Part shown: piece after piece, positions 33,925-47,160 of the stretch | How positions within the stretch are numbered: the first letter of the stretch is position 1 | Layout of the letters: every line of letters starts with the position of its first letter | Assembly (NCBI GenBank): GCA_001949185.1 | Contig: BDGG01000015.1 | Span: 538,314 to 602,313 of the forward strand | Origin: Ramazzottius varieornatus | Taxonomy: Eukaryota; Tardigrada; Eutardigrada; Parachela; Ramazzottiidae | Length of the DNA stretch: 64,000 nt | Direction of reading: 5' to 3' | Translations under genes and position numbers: made by a program | Notes under the pieces: model-generated | Told to the model about the DNA's origin: nothing | The model's database searches: none | The model's input: the letters and a program-made list of their open reading frames with translations, nothing else

Positions 33925-35275
33925 GCCCACCAGGCCCTTTTCCTGCTCAAGAACTGCCTTTGCCTGCCCAAGTTGCTGTACATTCTCCGGTGCTCTCCAG
34001 TATGGAAAGTCCCTGCATTGAACCGCGAGTTCGACGAAGTGGTTCGGTCGAGCCTGTCGGAGATTACCAACACTGGGATGAGTTCCGGTCCATGGCGGCA
34101 ATCAACACTGCCTGTCGGTTTGGGTGGATTAGGCATCCGTCGTACGGAAGACGTCGCGCTCCCTGCCTTCTTGGCTTCGCTTCATTCTGTACAGCAACTG
34201 GTGCTGAGTATCCTGCCTGGAACCGACTTGCATGGTGAAGCAAACCTCGCTCTCTCCAAATGGAGCCTCCTCTCCACAGCTGAGCCTCCTGTTCCCGAGC
34301 TGCGCCGCCAGCAGAAAGCCTGGGACATGCCTTTGCTAAAAGAAATACACGAGCAGCTAGTAAGTACTGCTGCGGATAATGATAAAGCGCGACTTCTTGC
34401 AGTTTCAGATAAGAACTCAGGCTCCTGGCTCCATGCGCTGCCGTCATTCTCGTTGGGAAACCTGCTCGACAACAACGCTCTACGGATTAGTATTGGTTTG
34501 CGTCTTGGTGCCAAGCTATGCCGTCCCCACGAGTGTCGATGTGGCGCCAGCGTGGATGAGTTTGGCCAACACGGGTTGAGCTGCAAGTTCAGTGGGGGGG
34601 GNNNNNNNNNNNNNNNNNNNNNNNNNNNNNNNNNNNNNNNNNNNNNNNNNNNNNNNNNNNNNNNNNNNNNNNNNNNNNNNNNNNNNNNNNNNNNNNNNNN
34701 NNNNNNNNNNNNNNNNNNNNNNNNNNNNNNNNNNNNNNNNNNNNNNNNNNNNNNNNNNNNNNNNNNNNNNTGGGGGGGGGGGGCGTCACAGTCGTCACAG
34801 TGCGCTCAACGAGTCCCTGAAACGCGCGTTGACAACAGCCCAAATTCCTGCAGTTCTCGAACCACCCGGGATCTTTAGAAAGGACAAAAGACGGCCAGAT
34901 GGAATGACTTAAGTCCCTTGGAAGAATGGTAAGGAGCTTGTATGGGACGTCACAGTTGTGGATACACAGGCTTTGACAAACTTTGCAATGTCAACGGCGA
35001 AAGCTGGATCAGCTGCTGACGCCCCCGAGAAGAGAAAGATCACGAAGTACGAGGACATCGGAAGCCAATTTGAGTTCTGCCCTGTCGGACTGGAGACCCT
35101 TGGACCTTGGAGTCCTTCCGCGACAGCGCTGTTCGAAGCTGTAGGAAGAAAGATGGCGGAAGTAACGGGCGAGCCGAGGTCATTTCAGTTTTTTGAGCAG
35201 CGAGTGTCCATAGATATTCAACGTGGTAATTGCTATTCTGTTCTGACTACTGTTAAAGATACGAAAGGGTCTTGA
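33925..35275 (+). mobile_element. 5'-truncated non-LTR retrotransposon (C-terminal part)
   Basis: An open frame from about 33925 reads ALFLLKNCLCLPKLLYILR, then LPVGLGGLGIRR, ALPAFLASLHS, SWLHALPSFSLGNLLDN, GLRLGAKLC and CRCGASVDEFGQHGLSC. This is the post-polymerase region of a LINE-type reverse transcriptase with a Cys/His cluster. It continues after a gap with [12 protein letters not shown] and RPDGM, an in-frame TAA (about 34909), and then ELVWDVTVVDT. The stop and the missing reverse-transcriptase core make it an inactive 5'-truncated copy. The gap (34602-34770) is 169 N flanked by G runs. The tail contains AATAAAG near 35382. Confidence 0.8.
34602..34770. other. Assembly gap
   Basis: 169 N, bordered by runs of G on both sides that look like failed read ends. 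Confidence 0.98.
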
Positions 35276-35678
35276 TGAAGTTTTTTATGCTTTAGATGTC
35301 AAAAAGGGAAAATCCGTGTAGCGTTTTTGTTAATTTTGTATCGCTGCTTCCTCATATTTTGAGTATAGATTATTGTCTTCAAATAAAGATATTATGCTTG
35401 GGAAAGGGATCGGGGTGAACTCATTTGTCGACGTCCCCTACAAATTTTATCGAATGTTACATAATACTTCCATACTTTTAATTTTGGGAACTATCCTTAG
35501 AATAGGTGTGAAGCCAACTGACCAAGGCAGCCTCCGTAACCGTCACCTCAGACGTTAGCACTGGCACAGACAGTCTGGTAAAGTTGTCTATTTTAGAAGA
35601 CACGCACCTAGCTCCGTCCTTGATGGGTGTTCGACCATCGTACTCTTCGAAACTTGGTTCTCGCTGGAAGATCTCCGG

Positions 35679-36556
35679 TCAGATGAGCAAGACGGACGGT
35701 TTGATGACAGGGAGAGTGGGCACCACAGCTGGACGAGACGGTTGTTCAGGTCCTTCGACGTAGATCTTGGTCGCGTTAACCGAAGTGTAAACGGTGAACA
35801 TTACATTGTCATCAGTGGCTAAGCTTCCGCGAAGATGATTTTCCAGGTACTCTCCAGAGCTGATGATGGTCAACGCAAAGGTACACAACAGATTAGTGAC
35901 GACCAACTCGCACAGGCTGTGGTAGATGTGATACTGGCGCTGGGGGGAAGGAGACTCTTCGGGAAGAGTAACTCAAAGTAGACTTTGGTGGGAGAGATGA
36001 CCGTCACGTTGAGAAATGGTAGTGCCGCAACACCCATCTGCTTCCAGACAAGCCTTTTAATACCAAAGTGGATCAGTCATCAGTCCAACGATGATCAGCA
36101 AAATACCTGCGACAAAACTACGCCAAACAGGAGGGCTATTGGTCATGAATTTCCGATATCCTTCTTTTTGTCGGAAAGTGTGACGGACTCTGCGCCGATC
36201 TTCATGATGTTGACATCAGAGCTCTGTCCGATTAGCGTTGACGGATGATCGAATACTCGCTTAACAAATAGCAGGAAAAAAGTAAAGTCAAAAGAATTCG
36301 ACTGCTGCACTTCGGCTTTCCAAATTCAAGCAGAAGACACAACGTACGAAACGGATCCTGGTTTGCGCAAACTCGTGCCTCGAGGTCCTATTCTACTGAT
36401 CTTCAAAGTGTATGGATTTTCAGTACAGACCAAGGTCCTCGGTCCGCTTCCTTGTGAGAAGTGGAGGGACTTATATCGACCAACCGACTTATACGAATTT
36501 TCTATATGGGGATAAAACTTCGTGGTGTCGAAAACACGGTGGTTGGTGGAAAACAC
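35679..36556 (-). CDS. Unrecognised gene, minus strand, with an apparent frameshift
   Basis: Several coding-like segments. About 36499-36340 includes LHFSQGSGPRTLVC and YTLKISRIGPRGTSLRKPG. About 36250-36160 includes VNIMKIGAESVTLSDKKKD. About 36035-35679 ends in a stop and includes VTVISPTKVYFELLF, LCELVVTNLLCTFALTII, MFTVYTSVNATKIYVEGPE. Within the last, frame switches at a run of six C (minus strand, about 35941-35946); one more C would restore a continuous frame. That may be a sequencing error or a real lesion. Splice joints between the segments were not resolved, and the family is unknown. Confidence 0.4.
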
Positions 36557-36578
36557 AGTGACTTAGACACGTGGAAGC

Positions 36579-36690
36579 TCGGCGAACAAACGCGACAAGA
36601 TTGTTTTCCCAAGCGGCGCCCATTGCCGGTGCTACGGGCTCACTTCGTACGCCACCTGGAAAACCATCTTGTCGAGTTTGATTCTTGAAA
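36579..36690. repeat. Foldback hairpin element, single hairpin
   Basis: GGAAGCTCGGCGAACAAACGCG, hairpin GCGGCGCCCA/TACGCCACC, right end CTTGTCGAGTTTGATTC. It lies just downstream of the dynactin gene. Confidence 0.8.
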
Positions 36691-36752
36691 CGGTTAGTGA
36701 GACGAGATGTTAAAAGGTAAAAAACAGATCACGAACAGGGATAAGATACAAA

Positions 36753-38607
36753 TTATTTCTGACCCTTCAAACGAGCTTCTAACATTTCAACATTCTTTTT
36801 GATATAGTTCATGTTCTGCGCGAAAGACTCCTCCGACAGCCTGATGTTGCCTTCCATGATACCAACTTTGGCTAGCAGCTCTTGCTGTAATTCCATCACT
36901 TCTTTCTGCAGCTGCACGAACTTAGATGCTGCAATGAACGCCATTATGAACCCAGTGTACACACATCAAACTCACTTTCTCAACCTAAAAGTAATGATAA
37001 CAACGTCACTCACATTGCTGGTGAATTTCTCTGAGGGCAACCAACCGATCCACAACCGCCGGTAACGTGTTCATCGACTCTTCCCACCTCTTCAGCAGAG
37101 CATAAGCCTCACTCACCTAAAGAAAAATAGTCAACAATACTTCCGGTGTGTACGTCTGAAGTATTACGCACACACATACCTTTTTGTCCATCTCAGAATC
37201 TTTCGCATGCGACTTCTTCTCGATAGCCTGATTCAGTCTCGGTAGGAAAGCCTGCATCCGACTTTCAATATGGTCCAGGTTATCTTTATCTAACAGACTC
37301 ATCTGGTTCTTGAGCAAAGTCACAGTGGCCATCAGACTTCCGGAAGAATCTCCAGCCAGTTCGCTCTGGAAAAACATTCCCAATTGTATGGAGCACTAGC
37401 CGAACAAACTTGGCCACATCGTTTCCTCACGTGGTGCACATTCAGCCGGTATAACTGAAAAACCTGCGCTACTTGGGCGAACGACATTGTCCAGTTTGAG
37501 CGTTTTCTAAAGTGGCGCATGGTCTCGGCGTTACTGGAGGACGCGTGCGCCACTTGGGAAAACAATCAGACTCGACAAGAGTGTTCTCCCAAGTGGCGCA
37601 CGTTTACAGTCATACTGGCTGAAACATGCGTCACTTGGATAAAATTTTGGTCCCAGCTCTCAACTACTATGAAAGCAACCAATGTAATCTTTTGAAACTT
37701 CAACGGTTACTATATTCTGTAGCGATGAACAACATACCAGTTCCTTCTCTGAGCCGAAGCATTGTTCAAGTTTGCGTATCCTCTGTTCCAGTATTACGGC
37801 TTGTGACAGCTCGTCCAGACCGGAAGTGTCGTTTCTCGAGGCATCCCCACCACCACTCTCTGCTTTTTCCCCATCTTTCCTCTTCGGCGTGTCTGCTGAA
37901 GACACGTTGATGGAAGCCAGGTGAGACTTCAGCTCTTCTACCATCTGGGTGAAGTTGGTGGAGGTTTGGGGAATGAAGCTCTCGTCGCGCTTTTGCTGCC
38001 TGGATAGCAGAGCGAAATCCGACTCGAGAGCCCGTATTTCTCCTTGAATTCTTTCGTAGCGTTCTTGAAGAGTTTCATCTGCAAGACCTTCTCCAACCTA
38101 CGGAGAACAATCTGTTCAATACTGACTGTACTGGCTTTACTGATCGTTGAGCTACTCTCTTACGGCCTCGTATTCGTTCAACTCCGCGGAATATCCCGTC
38201 GCTCTCCTCGATCCAACCGAGCCCGAGAAATTTGCCAGTGCCGAAGATAGCGCTTTTCCTCGGAAAGCTCCATAGGAGTCTTTGGCGTTAATGGACGTGC
38301 GCTCAATGTTTTCGTTCTGCGAGTGAGAGATGTCCTGCAAAACCGAAAAGCCTCGGAAATTCATACTCTAATTTCAACTACTAGTATTTTACAAACGCAA
38401 GTTGATTGGTTGATCTTACGTAAACAATGTCGGGCATCTGGTTGAAGTTTTCGTTTGCTCCGACGCTCTCGTAGAAATCTGGTTCGCCATGAGCCTGAAA
38501 CATGGTCCGTCCTTGTTGCAATGACATGCCCTACTTCAGGAAAATGGGAACATGAGCTGCGATACGATACTTACGAATCCAGGCAGACCAGCAAACTTGG
38601 ATGCCAT
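36753..38607 (-). CDS. DCTN2: Dynactin subunit 2 (dynamitin, p50)
   Basis: Seven exons in transcript order join in frame to 367 residues: 38607-38575, 38494-38420, 38334-38164, 38097-37738, 37365-37180, 37116-37014 and 36928-36753. Dynamitin builds the shoulder of dynactin, the dynein activator, in the cytosol. The start MASKFAGLPGF followed by HGEPDFYES matches the p50 N-terminal peptide that contacts the Arp1 filament. Later blocks also match: LQERYERIQGEIRALES, LDKDNLDHIESRMQAFLPRL, YALLKRWEESMNTLPAVVDR, and the C-terminal coiled coil with VGIMEGNIRLSEESF. The length is near the usual 400. Introns are 70-370 bp, and one contains several hairpins. Confidence 0.93.
37387..37655. repeat. Foldback hairpin element, three hairpins
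   Basis: Three hairpins (GTGGTGCACA/CTGCGCTACT, GTGGCGCATG/GTGCGCCACT, GTGGCGCACG/ATGCGTCACT) in the fourth dynamitin intron. Confidence 0.85.
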
Positions 38608-40007
38608 CGCCACTTCTGTTGGAGCAACAGAATGCAAACCGGACAGTTGCTTGTCGGCTATGGGAACTGAATTCCTCGGCTCCAAGTAGCGTCCTCCTTG
38701 TGGTGTTCGTGTCGGACACACTTGTCCGACGTCAGAACTCGTGGAGGATTCGAGAATGGAAGCTTGGAAAGAAACCCAAGGATTTTTGGTGCCGAGCAGG
38801 TGCTCCGTCCACCACAGTTAATCAGCAATCTACAATCAACTGGCATAGTCTTTATACTTGGTACTTGCACTTGTACTTCGTCGTCACTTCGATGGTTGTA
38901 CTGTCAAGTACGAGTAGGGTAAGTAAAATCTGTGTTTTTCTTTGTTAGGCATCTCGTACTTGGCACTGATGGTACTTCTGGCGCCATACTCGGTACTCAG
39001 GAACCGCCGCGCGCGCGGGCACAGCTGTTAGCTTCCGATACTCTATGGAACCAGGAACCGAAAAAGCCACTGTTTCTTGGCAGTGTTTCTGAAGTTTGCT
39101 GTAACTTACACAGGTTTTTCGGAATGACAGAAAGAAGTATAGACCGGCGACTATCTACAAGCAAGGAATCAAGACTTGAAACTGGGGGGCGCTCATCATT
39201 CCACCAGCCGGTTTAGGCTGATCGTCACACTTCATTCCGCAGATCGTCTGAAGCGCTCGGAGTGCACGCACGCAGAACAAGCCAGCGAGAATTAATCAGT
39301 AGCTTATCAAAAATCGAATCAGCAATTTTTTCCGGTATTTTACCCTCAAGTGCCACTCGACGTGCCGAATAAACCTCCAACAATATGATACTGATATCAC
39401 ATCGCGAGATTACTTCAGTGCCGTGGGAATGCCTCTTCGTCACAATACCTCCATGTATGCTAGAAAGCTTTCGAAAAACGTTCCTCAGTGTTCCTTCCGT
39501 TCAACTGGGCCACAAAAGGGAGGCCGGCCAACAAAGCGTACGAGATGGTTTCTTTCAAGTGGCGCACGCTTCTGGTTAATAACATTGACAACGTGCGCCA
39601 CTAGGGGAAACGAAAAAAAAACAGCAACTGTACAATTCGTAGCTGGTTCTCGGCAGTGACGGTACGTCGCGTACTAGTACGGCACTTGGTTCTGTCTCGC
39701 AAGGCATCAAAGTCAAGTCAGCGAGTTCTTGAGAAGTCTTTTTATTATACTATTAGCCATAGAGGTTTATGCATACCGTTGGGCACGCTAGATGCTCGAC
39801 GAGCGACGACGTAACACTGCCAATTTTAGACATTGTCACTGTTGCAGCTTGGGCTTTGAGCTGTACAGACTTCCGCAACTGTCTAATCCTCCATCGATCC
39901 CGTTGAGCTCTCTCCCATTTCCCATTGTGGCTTATCGCTTGTGATCAGCTTCCTGGATCGCTCCATCGCTTTTGCATTGCCTTGACGGGTTGGTCACCGG
40001 CGGAAAA
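38608..40007. other. Divergent intergenic region
   Basis: Lies between the dynamitin start and the four-pass membrane protein start. It contains one foldback element (39518-39612). No exon is seen; CGCGCG-rich and GTACTTG-rich patches occur near 38860-39010. Confidence 0.45.
39518..39612. repeat. Foldback hairpin element, single hairpin
   Basis: GGAGGCCGGCCAACAAAGCG, then GTGGCGCACG and CGTGCGCCACT. The right outer end is degraded. Confidence 0.8.
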
Positions 40008-41527
40008 ATGGTCAAGGATTGTTTATGTTGTGATCTGATGACAGGATGCCGGATAGCCGCACTGTATACCATTGTAAGTCCGGAAACTACTGTGGTAAAA
40101 AGACATCTTCGGGAAAGCGATCATTCATTTCGATGAACTCCCTCTTTGGGAAAAAGTCGGAAAGTCTAGCGAAAAACCATATACTTTGGAAATCAGGAAC
40201 ATGAATATGTTACCATTCTCATTTTTTAGGTGATTGGACTGCTAGAAGCTATTTTCATAATTTCCTTTGGCTTTTTGAATCATGACGCACATGCAAGTAA
40301 GTAGCCCTTGAATATGGTCCTCCCAGTTTGGCACGCGGTTCTTCACTTTGACTAAAGATAATATTCGGCTTATGAAAACTGTAATTTTGTTTTGTGCTTT
40401 TCAGCAATGCATATCATGGCGCTCTGCGGGGCTTTCATTTTCATCCTGGCCGGATGCATCCTTTTCGTGGCTGTACATCGGCGGCAGGAGACAGGTGCAG
40501 TTTGCCATGCACTTTCTTTCCCATTGTATACAGTGTCAGATTACGTAACAGTGACAAAAAATCAATACAGTCAATATATGGGCATGTTTATGTAGAAACC
40601 GACTGGTGATTGTTTATGCTTGTCTTCCCTCCCGGCAGGTCTCTTAGTCTACTTGATCATCGCTGTCATGTACGCCTTCTGCCGGGGGACCCTCATCCTC
40701 ATGTTCATCATATGGCTCAACACTTACGACAGGTGCACCAAATTGTAGGAAATGGCCAGTTGCCAATGCGGTCCTGGATCTAAGCAGGCTGCTTGGTTGT
40801 AGAATTGACTGAAATTTGGTGACACCATAAAACCATCATAATTTTTCTGGGCTTTCCAGGATTGCGGTAACGCGGTCTTTTCTTGTATTTTTGCAGGGAT
40901 TTCAACTACGAGGTATGCGTTAGGGCCGTTCTAAAGTGCCACTCATTACGTAAAGTATCGCAGTTGGACCCATTCATGCAATAGTATCGAGAACGACGTT
41001 CGCGAGATCTGTAGTGTTTGACTGCGTTGAGCACTGTGACGTGGTACTTGACCAAAGGTCGTCAATTGATAACGCCTCACTGCCTTGATCCACATGGTGG
41101 TATCGCTACCTGGCGCGTATTTTACCACGAGCATGCTCACGCGGTGTTATTTTCGTAGCTTCCTGTCGGCGGAGTGTGGGTCCGACTCATCTTGCACATC
41201 ATTGGCGTCATCCTCGATTCATGGGCCATCATCTCAGGTGAACCCTACTTCTAATTTCCTTCGGAAAATCGTAGAAATTTTTTTTCCTGCAAACTGGAAA
41301 TCTCCTCAGTCTGATTCCCTAAAAAACGCCCTGAAGATGGCTAAACCATGAATAGTTTTAGTTTCCAGACGAGCGTAGCTCGGTTGTTTATTTTTACAGT
41401 GCTGTCCCTGTTTCGCTACATCAAGCATCCCGAGCAACTGCAGCAGTACGATGTGGCTCCCGTGCCGACCTATTATGTCACGCAGCAGAAGACCATTTAC
41501 ATTGAGGATTATGACACGCGCACATAA
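40008..41527 (+). CDS. Four-transmembrane protein, MARVEL/LAPTM-like
   Basis: Seven exons join in frame to 179 residues: 40008-40073, 40230-40296, 40405-40494, 40639-40732, 40897-40912, 41159-41237 and 41400-41527. Exon 5 is only 16 nt. The N-terminus has a Cys cluster (DCLCCDLMTGC). Four hydrophobic segments follow: IAALYTIVIGLLEAIFII, MALCGAFIFILAGCILF, LVYLIIAVMYAFCRGTLI and LILHIIGVILDSWAIIS. The cytosolic tail is Tyr-rich (VPTYYVTQQKTIYIEDYD). The layout is like small arthropod and nematode four-pass proteins related to LAPTM4/MARVEL. The exact family is not identified. The function is unknown, with membrane trafficking or a junctional role only a guess. Confidence 0.82.
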
Positions 41528-44500
41528 ACACAGACTGATGTTCAGGAAAAGGATGCTGCTGCTGAGGATTAACTTCAAACTCGATAACCAAAGCCTGTCC
41601 TAACCGTGTTAAAGTGTGGTGGCGCCACCTAGTCAGCGACCTCATGGCGCGCACCCTACCGCATTTGTTGAATGTACTCAAAATATTTCTCTTCAGACTG
41701 AAAACCTTCAGCCTTGAGAATTTCTCGCCCACTTACCTTTAGAGTTTAGTTAAAGCATGTAGAGAGTTAGATTGTTTCTCCATATCAAGTGTATTTCTTG
41801 CCCGGTTAAACTCGAGGGTGTTCAAGAGATTACGAAAAGTTTGTTGTTTTTTTATAGGGATTTCTGTTTTAACTTTGCTTAGGGAAAGAGCGATTTTTCG
41901 TTGTGTTTTGGACTTTTTGAGTCTTGCAGGACCGTAGCCCGTCTTCTGTTTTGAATAAAGTAACTGGCGTCTAGAAAGCCAAGGTATATTGAATACACCT
42001 GTAGAAAAGAGGCTGTAGTCCCCTTACTTCATCCATCCCAGTGGTGCCGTCTATCATTTCCCACGATGTGGAACTTCTAGACCTTCTTTCTTCATAAAAA
42101 CTAGATTCCTACTTAAATCTGATCAAATCTTTTTTTCTGGACTACCTTTTATTCACACCACGCAGACCTTGTCCTTGCTCAGAAGAGACAAGCTGATAGG
42201 TATATGAATTCATCGTTCCCTTAGTGTATGTACAGCTTCTTCGAAGCGCGGCCCCATATGTCCCGGGAGTCACCCTGTCGAGCTCAAGATGACTCTTGGC
42301 CATTATAAAAACTATCGAATCACTACGCGCTGATCAATTGTGGAATGAAAGTGCTACCTGCAATTACCCCACTTAATACCCCTACACAGGTTACAGGTTA
42401 CAGGTTGTAGGATCTGATAGGAATCTGCCATGTCTGTCACCAAAACTGTCTCTCCCAAAAATAATTACCCTGCACCTACTTCCTGGTTGGCACTGTGGAC
42501 TCTAAAATGGGCTTTGTGGAATCTTCCGCATTCGAAGTAGACTATGACTTTCCTGGAAGAGGGAAGAGAGTGATTAATCAATGAACATGACATCATAGAG
42601 CAAGTGTGCATTGTGTCATGATCATCGTCGGCCATCATCTTCATCGGTTGCCCAACAAAGGGCGATGAGCGAGGCAGTAAGAACAATAAGATCAGTTGAA
42701 CGAGCCAATCATATCCACGACAGTGGCCGACTGACAATGTTGGGGCAGCTTCCGTTGGTGCACTTGGGAGCATTGGACAGAACGGAAGTGGATATGCATC
42801 GTTGGCGTAATCTCACAACTTCCTCCCAAGACTGGCCTTTCTGTCCTAGCTGTCCTGCCTGCCTCAAAGTCAGATCATCCCTACCATCTATTCATCCAGG
42901 CGCCTCTTCTTATCCCGCTTTTCATCGGCCATTATCCCCCTCCTTGATCCCTCCTTGTCAAAATGCAATTCGCCCATTAATAACACCGTCAATTTGGTCC
43001 GTCAAAAGTAAGACACACTGAATGACACAACAGAAAAATAATCAACTTAGATGGACGTCCCTGTCGACGTTCTTATGTTCGCGCAGGATCACATCCAGTA
43101 CTCTAGTGTCGGAAATAAGCAGGACTTTGGCCAACACGTCAGCTCGCGTCTTGGTACAATCCAGTGTTGCACAAGCTTAGAGAAGGAGTTCTTGTCACAC
43201 GACGCCATTACTTGGTGAAAACAGAATGTAGAAAAAATACACAATTGTGGATAACGAAGGCAGATGGCAAGCCTCAATTGGAACGATATTCCAGTACTCT
43301 CCTAATGTCAAACGTTATCTAGAATCCTATAATGAAAGTTCAGAAACTTTAAACTTTTTGTTTTATTTGGTAAATAATTCTGGCAGCCTTTTTTCCATAG
43401 AGTTTACTATCTGCACCGCCGGTTCCAGAACTCAAGAAAAGTAGGAACGTCGAGCAAAAGGTAATTTTGCCGATTGCTGGACTTTGGAGTCGTAAGTTGG
43501 AGAGGCTATCCCTCCATATGCATGGTCTGGATCGACTCAAATGTCATATGCAGCTGCTCATTTCCATGTTGGAGTGGTCATCAGAAGTGCATGTGGGACT
43601 TCCCTAAACACTTTACAATCTGCCCATGTCCAGCCACGTTTCTCCCCCCAAATCAAAAGTCGGTCAGAACCATCCCGAACCTAGAGTACACATTATTCAA
43701 TCTAAGCATTTTCTATCAGATGCAAATGGGGATCTGGAGGGACATTTCCTGCCAGTGACCTTGAAGTGGGTGTCCAGTTTCGTCATCGATGACTGCATGA
43801 CCATATATCGCTGCCCATTGTGTTTTGTGCCGAACGATCGTCGACATCCACACTTCACTTCCCATTTTGCCCATAAACAGGAACAGCCTATCTGCTCCAG
43901 CTGGACATTGAGCTGTCATGTCTTGCTCCTGTTTTGACCAGTCAACATATAATGCTATGCATGTTCTTACTGACTTCCTCTTCCCAGCTCCCCTTTTGGA
44001 AACCAAAGCACTTTCCAGATTGTGGCATGCATGTCTTTCTTTCTTTTATGCTATGATATCACTGTTGACCATCTCGCCATAATACGCAGGAAATATTTTC
44101 ATGGAGTGACTGCATGTGATGGAGCGAGCCTCCATTATGGACTCATTCAAACGCATCTTGAGTGCATGTAAATTATTATGAGATATCAGAATGACAACCA
44201 TCTCACAGCAGCTCTCCCCCGCTTCCTCGTCCCCTTCCTTTTCCCTTTCTCTTCCTCACTTTTATCTTCCCTCCTCCATCTTCATGTCTCCCAGCTAGAC
44301 GCAGCCCATTAGTTCTACCCGGGCTTCTTCCGGAAAATCCCGCGGGGAGACCGGCAAACAAAACGTACAAGACTGTTATTTCAAGTGGCGCACTGCTTCA
44401 GGCTGTAACAATAGGGATGTCCGTCAGTTGGAAAAACCATCCTGTCGAGTTTGACTGTTTCCCCCAAGTAGCGCGCGTTTCCACAGTTGATGGCTCGAAG

Positions 44501-47160
44501 CATGCGCCACTTGGGACATCGATCTCGTACGTTTAGTTTGCCGGCCTCCCAAACTTGGCGCTTGAACTTGGAACCGCTGGCCAAGGCTTTGGTCGTAAAG
44601 CCTTCAGACTTGGGCTTTGGTTTCGGCACACCGGAAATACCGATGAAAAATCAGATGAAGTTTTTTTTCCACACTGAAGTGTCTTCTTGGGTTTGGTTTA
44701 AGTGAGGTTTGAATTGGTCATGAAGCGAAGAGGTCGAGCGGAGAGGCTGGAGAGGATACGGACCATCTCTCTTATCTTCCCGCAACCGCGATCGCAGAGA
44801 AGACATGCTGCATGTCGACGCCGATGGGTCGTAAACTGCCATCAGTCAAGTACAGCTGATGGATTGAGAGGATCTGCTCGATCTGCGGGGTCGATCGTCG
44901 AGGAGCACCGTCGACAAGTACCCTCCCTCTGTGTACAGTGGCTGTATGCCAACAACGGTCCTCGCTGACGTCTGTCAGACTTTCACAATGAGCATACTCC
45001 AGAAACAGGCAGAGATGTTGGGTTCCCCTCTTGACTCTTCGTCGATTTCTTCACAGCATGTCTTGCCTGAGTTCGCCGCACCGTGGTAATTACCCATCCC
45101 ACTGTAGCTCGGACTCTGACTGTGGGCCAGATTACATACACCAGACCAATACTCTTCCGCCTTTGTAATGTTCATCTCTCTCCAGCCCTGGTACTGCAAC
45201 GAACGAGTACAGCGCCTTCAAAATAAAAATGTTGCTAAATGCAGAGAAAATGAATAAAAAAAAAGAATTTCTCATCTACCGACTAGGTTCACCTGCTGGA
45301 ACTCTTTTTATATTAGATCATGCTTGATTCATGTAAAGTACTGTGTTGTAGACGAATTAGCGGCACATGCCACCGTTGCGTCCAACAACACCTTCTCGTC
45401 CATTTTTCAACGATTTGCTTGGATATTGGACTGTATGAATGGCTCGAGCAATGCTGCTCCGCGTCTGTTTGGCCCGTTTCGGGGTACCAAAAGATATAAA
45501 ACCCGAGGCATGGTTCTTGGCGATCTTTACGGAGCACCCTACTGACGAAATAAGGCGCGGTGCATAGTCCATCAACGCGTACGACGCCATGTTAGTTTAT
45601 GCAGTACCAGTATCGGCGCTTATTGTTTGCTTTTTGCGGGAGCCAACTCTGTATGATACGCTGCCAGTCGACTATGCCGGCATTTCTCATACAGTACATT
45701 GCCGAAAATTATACAGCCTTCCTTCCCCCACCATATAGACAGATTCATCATAAAAACGTCAATCTTGGTTGGCGGTCTCTCCCAGCATTTGCTTTGCGCC
45801 GCTTTTCCCATCGTGTCATCGGTCCATCCAATTGCCGATAGTGCCTTGGTACTGCAAGCGGTCATCACTCATTCCTCCCTTCTCATCCCGGAATGTAATA
45901 TACCTTCTCTCTGGTATAGAAGTCCCAACTCCACTCTCCACTTTTCATTCTTTCATCCGCTTCCAAGTCGCCCATGACCTGCTGATAGTTTTATGATCCT
46001 TTCGGGTTGAAACACAGCTGGGCATGTGATGAGTATCAGTGCACTGGTGGCCCCGTAATTACCCTAAACATTGGCGCACCATTCATCTGCGTCTCTCTAT
46101 GTTCATTGCCTAAACCAACCACATTTTTCACCGTGCCTATATACCTTTTTCTGCCTTCTTCCAATCTAGTGCGTTGGATTCATCATCCCCATCCGTCATA
46201 CCTTGGACAGAGGGCAAAGCGGGCATTTAATACCGGCTATTATACCCTTCCGTAGTATTTCCTTCCTGGCTTCCTCCTTGGCTGACCGATCGTCCATCCA
46301 GCCATCCATCAGCTGTACACCCTTAGCTGCCTATGCTCTTGTGTACTTTGACGGCTTTACCTGTGACTGACAACTGGTCAAGTCGCTCCTCAAGTGCTGC
46401 ATGTCTCACACTACGGCGCGCCTCCGTACGAGTATAGCTTTTTCGTCGGACGACGTGAACTGACGCACCTTTTCCAGCGGTACCGCTTAAATCTCGGACT
46501 TTCTCCTTCGGCACACAAATATATTTCACTGCCAGTTTGACTCCATTTTTACCCAGCCGGACATTATTTACCTTCTCTGCAAGTTGTCGACAGCTTCAAT
46601 TTGCTTGCTGACTTACTTCCCCATATTTCAAGCGAACCAACGCCGGCGTCGTTCCCAGAACGTTTTTGGAATTCGTGGAGACTTCAATTGCTTACACGGT
46701 TGCGCTTGCTCGATTTTTATTTACTCACTGGAACATTCCTTCGGGTGTGGAATAGACACTGCGCCACTGTGCTTCGCATAATTCCAGGACGAGGAAGTAG
46801 TTTCAAGGTAAGCTCCCACCTCACGAAAAACGGACTAACAAGTTTCGAATTCACTGTGCGGTAAAAGGACAATATCACTTAGAATTTTGAAATCTGAAAA
46901 CTTTTCATATCTTTTATGCATATCAGAAAAAAAACCTTCTGGGTGAAAAAAATTTGCCAGTAGCTTGTGCCGAAATTTTCATTTAAGAAATCTGTTTTTC
47001 ATGACGTACCTTTACAGTACGTCACTTTCGACAAGACTGTATGGATTTTCGTCCAGTAGTTTCACACCATTTTTCTACATATTTTCTCCTTCATAGAATA
47101 CACTACTTCGAAGGTGGAAGCAGACAACATAGCGTGAAAATTTCTTTGCGGAAATCAGTC
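41528..47160. other. 5.6-kb intergenic region
   Basis: The longest gene-free stretch between genes. It has one two-hairpin foldback element (44342-44552) and a small tandem ACAGGTT repeat near 42388. Open frames on both strands are short and lack codon bias. Part may be 5' regulatory sequence of the reeler gene. Confidence 0.5.
44342..44552. repeat. Foldback hairpin element, two hairpins
   Basis: Outer ends GGAGACCGGCAAACAAAACG and TTTAGTTTGCCGGCCTCCC flank two hairpins (one partly decayed). Confidence 0.85.

Noticed and set aside
41528-47160. Several 80-100 codon open frames in the long intergenic region
   Set aside because: No domain, no codon bias, no splice pattern linking them. Consistent with chance open frames.
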